A stretch of DNA of 9,196 nucleotides from an uncultured Clostridia bacterium (GTDB lineage Bacteria; Bacillota; Clostridia; Christensenellales; UBA1242), in assembly GCA_947627585.1 (NCBI GenBank), contig CANQWP010000026.1, positions 1 to 9,196 on the forward strand, in the 5' to 3' direction. This document shows, piece after piece, positions 5,484 through 9,196 of the stretch. Both the position numbers and the translations under genes were made by a program. Within the stretch, counting starts at the first letter, position 1. Every line of letters begins with the position of its first letter. Under the pieces are notes generated by a model. The model made no database searches, was not told the DNA's origin, and worked only from the letters and a program-made list of their open reading frames with translations.

Positions 5484-6342
5484 GGTTGTGATTGATTCGG
5501 GAAGTGACATTGTTTTCGAGGAAGCGGAAAATTTGGGCGTCACGCTGCTGCCGATTGAGGTGAGATTTGGTGAAGAGGAGTTTTTGGACGGCGTGAACCT
5601 TTCGCACAAAGAGTTTTTCGAGAAACTGATTGAAAGCGATGAGCTTCCAAAGACGAGCCAAATCAATGTTTTTCGCTTTGAAGAATGCTTTGAAAAACTG
5701 ACAAAAAACGGCTACGAGGTGATTTGCATCACGCTCTCTTCCAAACTATCTGGGACTTTTGACAATGCAAAAGAGGCCGCAAAAAAATTTGGAGAGAAGG
5801 TGTTTGTTGTGGACAGCATCAACGCCACAATCGGCGAAAGAATTTTGTGTGAATTGGCGCTTCGACTGGTGAAAGAAGGAAAACTTTCCGCAAAAGAAAT
5901 CGCCCAGAAACTTGACGAAAGGAAAAGAGGCATCAAGCTCATGGCCGTTTTGGACACGCTCAAATATCTCAAAAAGGGCGGACGGATTTCTTCTGTTGTG
6001 GCGTTCACTGGGGAACTTTTGTCAATCAAACCTGTTGTTGCAGTCGAAAAAGGCGAGGTCAAATTGATCGGAAAGGCAATTGGCTCAAAAAAAGGCAACA
6101 ACCTTTTGATGCAACTTGTTGAAAAGTGCGGCGGAATTGATTTTGACATGCCGCACGCTTTGGCATATTCCGGGCTGAGCGACGAATATCTCAAAAAATA
6201 TCTGCAAGACAGCGAAAAGCTTTGGAAAGGTCACGTGAAAAGCGCCACAGAGATTCCTTCCTATATGATTGGAAGTTCCATCGGCACGCACGTTGGACCT
6301 GGGGCGATTGCCGTCGCGTTTTTTGCAAAAGCGAATGCTTGA
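5476..6342 (+). CDS. DegV family protein (fatty-acid-binding, FakB-like)
   Basis: A 288-aa DegV protein. Characterised members (FakB) bind a fatty acid and present it to the kinase FakA, which makes acyl phosphate for phospholipid synthesis or signalling. The sequence has the full signature set: IDSGSD (6-11), TSQ (60-62), SSKLSGTFDNA (88-98), the long LDTLKYLKKGGRIS motif (159-172), SIKPVV (183-188) and SIGTHVGPGAIA (268-279) near the C terminus. Length is normal and no motif is missing. The start is the ATG at 5476, set by GGGAGG (5465-5470) 5 bases upstream and by the family's MIKVVIDS opening; an in-frame ATG 21 bases earlier lacks this support. It overlaps marR by 8 bases and shares its promoter. 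No FakA-type kinase gene is in the window. The acyl chain specificity cannot be read from sequence. Confidence 0.95.
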   Translation: MIKVVIDSGSDIVFEEAENLGVTLLPIEVRFGEEEFLDGVNLSHKEFFEKLIESDELPKTSQINVFRFEECFEKLTKNGYEVICITLSSKLSGTFDNAKEAAKKFGEKVFVVDSINATIGERILCELALRLVKEGKLSAKEIAQKLDERKRGIKLMAVLDTLKYLKKGGRISSVVAFTGELLSIKPVVAVEKGEVKLIGKAIGSKKGNNLLMQLVEKCGGIDFDMPHALAYSGLSDEYLKKYLQDSEKLWKGHVKSATEIPSYMIGSSIGTHVGPGAIAVAFFAKANA

Positions 6343-6374
6343 GGGCAAAAGTCTGCCACAAATGAACATATTTG

Positions 6375-6399
6375 AACACGTTGACATGTTGCTTTTTTT
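6375..6399 (+). terminator. Possible terminator of the marR-degV operon
   Basis: AACACG (6375-6380), loop TTGA, CATGTT (6385-6390) forms a 6-bp stem with one mismatch. It is followed by GC and seven T (6393-6399), 33 bases after the DegV stop. The stem is modest, so the call is tentative. Confidence 0.45.
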
Positions 6400-6512
6400 G
6401 AAAATTCTTGAAAATTTTTTGCGATTTTGATAATTTTTAAATAACTATTTTTCAGCGAGCACGAGCAAAAACTTTCTTTGTCAAAAAAATGTATAAATAT
6501 TCAAAAATTGTT

Positions 6513-6540
6513 TTGTTTATGCAAAAAGTTGTGATATAAT
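6513..6540 (+). promoter_or_regulatory. Promoter of the 190-aa gene
   Basis: A perfect TATAAT (6535-6540) with extended -10 TG at 6532-6533. The -35 is weak, TTGTTT (6513-6518) at a 16-base spacer. The upstream stretch 6400-6512 is very A/T-rich and holds nothing else I can support. Confidence 0.65.
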
Positions 6541-6552
6541 TTTTTGTGTAAA

Positions 6553-6604
6553 GACGAAAAGAGTTTCGCGAAAAGGTTGGACAAGATTTTCGTCAAATTT
6601 TGAC
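6553..6604 (+). other. Leader hairpin and small palindrome before the 190-aa gene
   Basis: GACGAAAA (6553-6560) pairs perfectly with TTTTCGTC (6587-6594); inside it TTTCGCGAAA (6564-6573) is a further palindrome. Immediately after, GTCAAA-T-TTTGAC (6592-6604) forms another inverted repeat that overlaps the hairpin's 3' arm and ends 1 base before the AAAGGAG ribosome binding site. The first structure lies wholly within the predicted transcript; its role is unknown. Confidence 0.5.
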
Positions 6605-6619
6605 AAAGGAGAAAAGGAT

Positions 6620-7192
6620 ATGTGTTTTTTGTATATGTTTGATTTGTTGGACTTTGACTCTCAGGGGAAAGTGCGGGCAAGCAAGGGCGCCAGTCTTGAA
6701 AAAGCGCAGTCGAATTTTCTTTATCTTGTCAGCAAATTCAATCAAAATCTTTTGAAGGAAAAGGGCTTGCCTGTGCCGGCATTTTTCAAGGAAGAGCTCT
6801 CTTCAGTGCTTGAAGGCGTGGAGAAAGGCTGGGATTTTGATGTCGCAAAAAAGAAGGTCTTTTCGGAGTGCCTTCCGCAAATTTCGCTTCTTTCAAATCG
6901 CAGTGACAAAGAGGTGATTTCCGCTTTGGTGGAATCAAGTTCTGTTGCCGACATGGACTTTGCCGAGAAATTTAAGGACATCAAAAACCATCTTCAACTG
7001 GAATATATCATGACCATCACTTCCGGCAAAGTGTTCAACAAGGTCGATGCTCTTCGCGAGGAAGAGATGACCAAAGAAAACAAAAGCAAACTTTTCAAAG
7101 AGGTCATCAAATATAACAGTCTTGTTTGCGCGGCAGAGAGGGTGCGCGAGAATGGCGTGTTTGGAGTTCAAAGCGTCGGCGCGATTGGCTGA
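6620..7192 (+). CDS. Hypothetical protein (190 aa), family not recognised
   Basis: I do not recognise this protein. It is predicted soluble and largely helical, rich in Lys and Glu, with no signal peptide, membrane helix, coiled-coil heptads or catalytic motif that I can name. Visible segments are a hydrophobic start (MCFLYMFDLLDFDS), a helical stretch KAQSNFLYLVSKFNQNLLKEK (about 28-48), a VLEGVEKGWDFDVAKKKV segment (63-80), and KLFKEVIKYNSLVCAAERVRE (157-177), ending in a short Gly/Val/Ser-rich tail. Cysteines at 2, 84 and 170 form no motif. The ATG at 6620 has AAAGGAG (6605-6611) 8 bases upstream; an alternative ATG at 6635 has no such site. It has its own promoter, a structured leader and a strong terminator, and codon use matches the rest of the window, so it is very likely a real gene standing alone. 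Confidence 0.85.
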   Translation: MCFLYMFDLLDFDSQGKVRASKGASLEKAQSNFLYLVSKFNQNLLKEKGLPVPAFFKEELSSVLEGVEKGWDFDVAKKKVFSECLPQISLLSNRSDKEVISALVESSSVADMDFAEKFKDIKNHLQLEYIMTITSGKVFNKVDALREEEMTKENKSKLFKEVIKYNSLVCAAERVRENGVFGVQSVGAIG

Positions 7193-7208
7193 AAAAGTTT
7201 ATAACAAT

Positions 7209-7237
7209 AAAAAATGCACAATTTTTGTGCATTTTTT
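7209..7237. terminator. Bidirectional terminator between convergent genes
   Basis: AAAAAATGCACAA (7209-7221) pairs perfectly with TTGTGCATTTTTT (7225-7237) around a 3-base loop. The A and T tracts let it end both the 190-aa gene on + and the lipoprotein gene on -. Confidence 0.88.
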
Positions 7238-7244
7238 CGTTTAT

Positions 7245-9143
7245 TTAGGTTGAAATTTTATCTTCTTGAGGAATTTCGCTTACAGATGTTGGAATTTGGA
7301 CATTAGGAAATAACTTTAAAACATTTTCATCCGAATACACATCATCTATAGTTCGATCATTTATATATTCAGATCTTTTAAATAGCCAAGTTATGTTTGT
7401 ATTGACAACTTCGTTTTGAATATAAACACAACCTTTTATTGTAATGTTTTTTCTATCAGATTCACTTGCCATTGTGGAAATTCCGATAGATCCAAATAAT
7501 ATTCCAGAACTTTTATAAGTTAACTCTCCATAATTTTTGCAGTTTATAATTTTTGAACCAGCATACAATGTCCCTGCTATTCCGCATGATTTATAAGTGC
7601 CGGAAGTAGATGAATTATTAAAGCTGATTTTCCCATAGTTTGCACAATTTGAAATTGTTCCATAATTTGATTGAACAATTCCACTTAATGACGACAAGTT
7701 GTAGTTTGTTGTTGAAAGATTTGCAAAATTCATTGTATTTGAAATTGTTCCATAGTTGCTGGAAGCAATTCCAGCGTAGCAATAATTATTTACATTCGCA
7801 CTTAAATAATTTTTACAATTATCAATTGTGCCATAGTTGGTTTCGGTGAATCCTGTGTAGCCTCCGATAAAGCCATCTTTGCTCGCTAAAATAATATTTG
7901 AAATTTTTCCAGATTCAAGAATTCTTGAAACCAGTTGATATTTACCAGTGGCACTGATAAGATTTCCAGAGAGCTCAACTGTTAAATCTTTAATTTCACC
8001 ACTTAAATAAGGGAATATATTCAAGCAATTTGTTGTTATTGTTTTGCCATTTCCATCAAACAGATATGCATATGGGTTTATAGTTTGATGCTCGAACTGA
8101 GGTGCTTCCATAAGAGATATATCTCTCATCAGTTTGACATTAAGAGCTTTTTCACGATATTTCTTGAGATATCCCCACCCTTTGAACATATCAAGAAATT
8201 GTTCTCCGGTATAAATAAGATAAGGATTGCTCAGTGTGCCGTCACCATAGGCATCCAAAACAGTTGGAAGCTCTTCTTTCTGATAAGAACATGTGGAGCA
8301 AGTGTAAGTTTTTATTCCCAAATTTTCTGTTGGATCGACAAAAACATGGCTTCCAGAAGAAAATTTTTGATGACAAACTGAGCATTGTTTCCAGTGTGTT
8401 TGTTCATCATGCGAATATGAGTTTTCTATGCTGTGAGGGATTGTTTCTGAATCTTTATATTCAATTTTTCCACAAGTTTGGCAAATGTGTTTTTGGGTGC
8501 CTTTTGTTGTGCAAGTTGCCGGGATTTCATCTTGCCAATCTCCATAGTTGTGATTTGTTGTTTTTGGGATGCTCTGTGTTATTCTATCGTGACATTTTGA
8601 GCACTCTTTATATTGTGAGCCTTCTTCTGCACAAGTTGGCTCTTTTGATTGCGTCCAGTTTCCATATGAATGCCCAGTTGAATAAATTGGTTGTTTTTCA
8701 ATTTTGTGGCATACGGAACATTGCCTCTGTTTCTCGCCGTTTGTTGTGCAAGTTGCCGGAGATATTTCTATCCAATCATTGAAAATATGATCTGATGTTT
8801 TTGGAATGCTTTGTGTTATTCTATCGTGACATTTTGAGCACTCTTTATATTGTGAGCCTTCTTCTGCACAAGTTGGCGCTTTTGTTTGAATCCAATTTCC
8901 ATATTGATGGCTTGCCAAAATGATTAGGTCTTCATAATGAACTTCAATTTTGCACTCTTCGTCTAAGAAATATTTGCCGCAAGACTCGCAGAAGAAATAT
9001 CTTTCGTTGCCATTTTCTTCGCAAGTTGCTGGAGTAGCCGCCACTTCTATGGCGTTGTGAGTGTGTGGTCCACAAGCGGTCGTCAATATGCCAAGTCCAC
9101 AGATCAAGCACATTGAAAATAAGAATAAAAATGTTTTTTTCAT
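7245..9143 (-). CDS. Predicted surface lipoprotein with cysteine-pair modules and GLUG-like repeats
   Basis: A 632-aa exported protein of unknown function. An N-terminal signal peptide (KK, then a hydrophobic core 5-20) ends in LTTAC with C24 as the likely lipidated residue, though the -3 position is Thr rather than the usual Leu. Residues 28-290 hold six modules of roughly 40-50 residues built on a C, about ten residues, then C-x-x-C (for example C92/C102/C105, C132/C142/C145, C171/C181/C184, C211/C221/C224), often opened by H-x-YGNW and PATC; the paired Cys could bind metal or form disulfides. Then a linker DGTLSNPYLIYTGEQF (301-316) opens a beta-helix-like region with GLUG-type repeats of the form NYGTISNC (for example 436-443, 463-470, 493-500) and CGIAG (520-524). 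The start has AAAGGAG (9150-9156) 6 bases upstream. Alternatives: an adhesin or substrate-binding surface protein. Confidence 0.88.
   Translation of the reverse strand: MKKTFLFLFSMCLICGLGILTTACGPHTHNAIEVAATPATCEENGNERYFFCESCGKYFLDEECKIEVHYEDLIILASHQYGNWIQTKAPTCAEEGSQYKECSKCHDRITQSIPKTSDHIFNDWIEISPATCTTNGEKQRQCSVCHKIEKQPIYSTGHSYGNWTQSKEPTCAEEGSQYKECSKCHDRITQSIPKTTNHNYGDWQDEIPATCTTKGTQKHICQTCGKIEYKDSETIPHSIENSYSHDEQTHWKQCSVCHQKFSSGSHVFVDPTENLGIKTYTCSTCSYQKEELPTVLDAYGDGTLSNPYLIYTGEQFLDMFKGWGYLKKYREKALNVKLMRDISLMEAPQFEHQTINPYAYLFDGNGKTITTNCLNIFPYLSGEIKDLTVELSGNLISATGKYQLVSRILESGKISNIILASKDGFIGGYTGFTETNYGTIDNCKNYLSANVNNYCYAGIASSNYGTISNTMNFANLSTTNYNLSSLSGIVQSNYGTISNCANYGKISFNNSSTSGTYKSCGIAGTLYAGSKIINCKNYGELTYKSSGILFGSIGISTMASESDRKNITIKGCVYIQNEVVNTNITWLFKRSEYINDRTIDDVYSDENVLKLFPNVQIPTSVSEIPQEDKIST
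8575..8877 (-). repeat. 66-bp exact direct repeat inside the lipoprotein gene
   Basis: Bases 8575-8640 and 8812-8877 are identical over 66 bases, offset by 237 bases (79 codons), and near-identity continues a little beyond. They encode the same CAEEGSQYKECSKCHDRITQ segment in modules 2 and 4. The 79-residue period also fits C132 to C211, so a two-module unit was duplicated. Confidence 0.9.
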
Positions 9144-9180
9144 TTGGAACTCCTTTGAGATAAAAATTTTCTCAATGTCT

Positions 9181-9186
9181 ATTATA
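9181..9186 (-). promoter_or_regulatory. -10 box of the lipoprotein gene promoter
   Basis: On the minus strand a perfect TATAAT lies 38 bases upstream of the ATG at 9143. The matching -35 box would fall outside the window. Confidence 0.55.
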
Positions 9187-9196
9187 ATGCGGGGGG

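Noticed and set aside
4995..5666. Minus-strand open frame under marR and degV
   Set aside because: It is antisense to two recognised families with good ribosome binding sites; it has none itself.
6400..6512. A/T-rich stretch between degV and the 190-aa gene considered as a small RNA or second promoter
   Set aside because: A TATAAA near 6492 has no properly spaced -35 box, and no stable stem or open frame is present.
8575..8877. Direct repeats considered as a CRISPR array
   Set aside because: There are only two long copies, in frame inside a coding sequence and with coding spacers, so they are protein module repeats.

Overview
The window looks like a piece of an AT-rich, low-GC Gram-positive chromosome from an endospore former, most likely a Clostridia-type bacterium. 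The reasons are a spoIVA gene, strong AGGAGG-type ribosome binding sites, TTGACA/TATAAT-type promoters, very A/T-rich intergenic DNA and hairpin-plus-T-tract terminators. I cannot name the species. Both window ends look abrupt: spoIVA is cut at the left, and the right edge stops inside a promoter at a run of six G.

Layout, left to right. (1) 1-1082: 3' part of spoIVA on +, then a hairpin terminator and a 72-codon conserved-looking small ORF (1184-1402). (2) 1446-2864: a membrane glycosyltransferase family 2 gene on -, converging on the small ORF through a shared terminator. (3) 2973-3605 on - and 3741-4580 on +: a divergent pair of single genes. One is an unnamed 210-aa protein; the other is a 279-aa protein that I recognise as the Nmad3 family (nucleotide modification associated domain 3). 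(4) 4662-4737: a tRNA-Arg with anticodon CCT on -, whose 3' end abuts the terminator that also ends the Nmad3 gene. (5) 5022-6342: a two-gene operon, a MarR-type regulator overlapping by 8 bases a DegV (fatty-acid-binding, FakB-like) protein. It is driven by a perfect-consensus sigma-A promoter whose -35 box lies inside a palindrome. (6) 6620-7192: an orphan 190-aa protein behind a structured leader. (7) 7245-9143 on -: a predicted lipoprotein of 632 aa with six cysteine-pair modules followed by GLUG-like beta-helix repeats.

Most units are single genes with their own promoter and terminator; only marR-degV is a clear operon. Three convergent junctions share bidirectional terminators. The most distinctive material is the Nmad3/210-aa divergent pair beside the tRNA 3' end, which could be a small horizontally acquired DNA-modification-linked module. 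Next are the self-regulating MarR-DegV operon, which resembles fatty-acid control by FabT plus FakB, and the repeat-rich lipoprotein, which carries a recent exact internal duplication. No CRISPR array, transposase, integrase or rRNA was seen. No gap between genes exceeds 300 bases.
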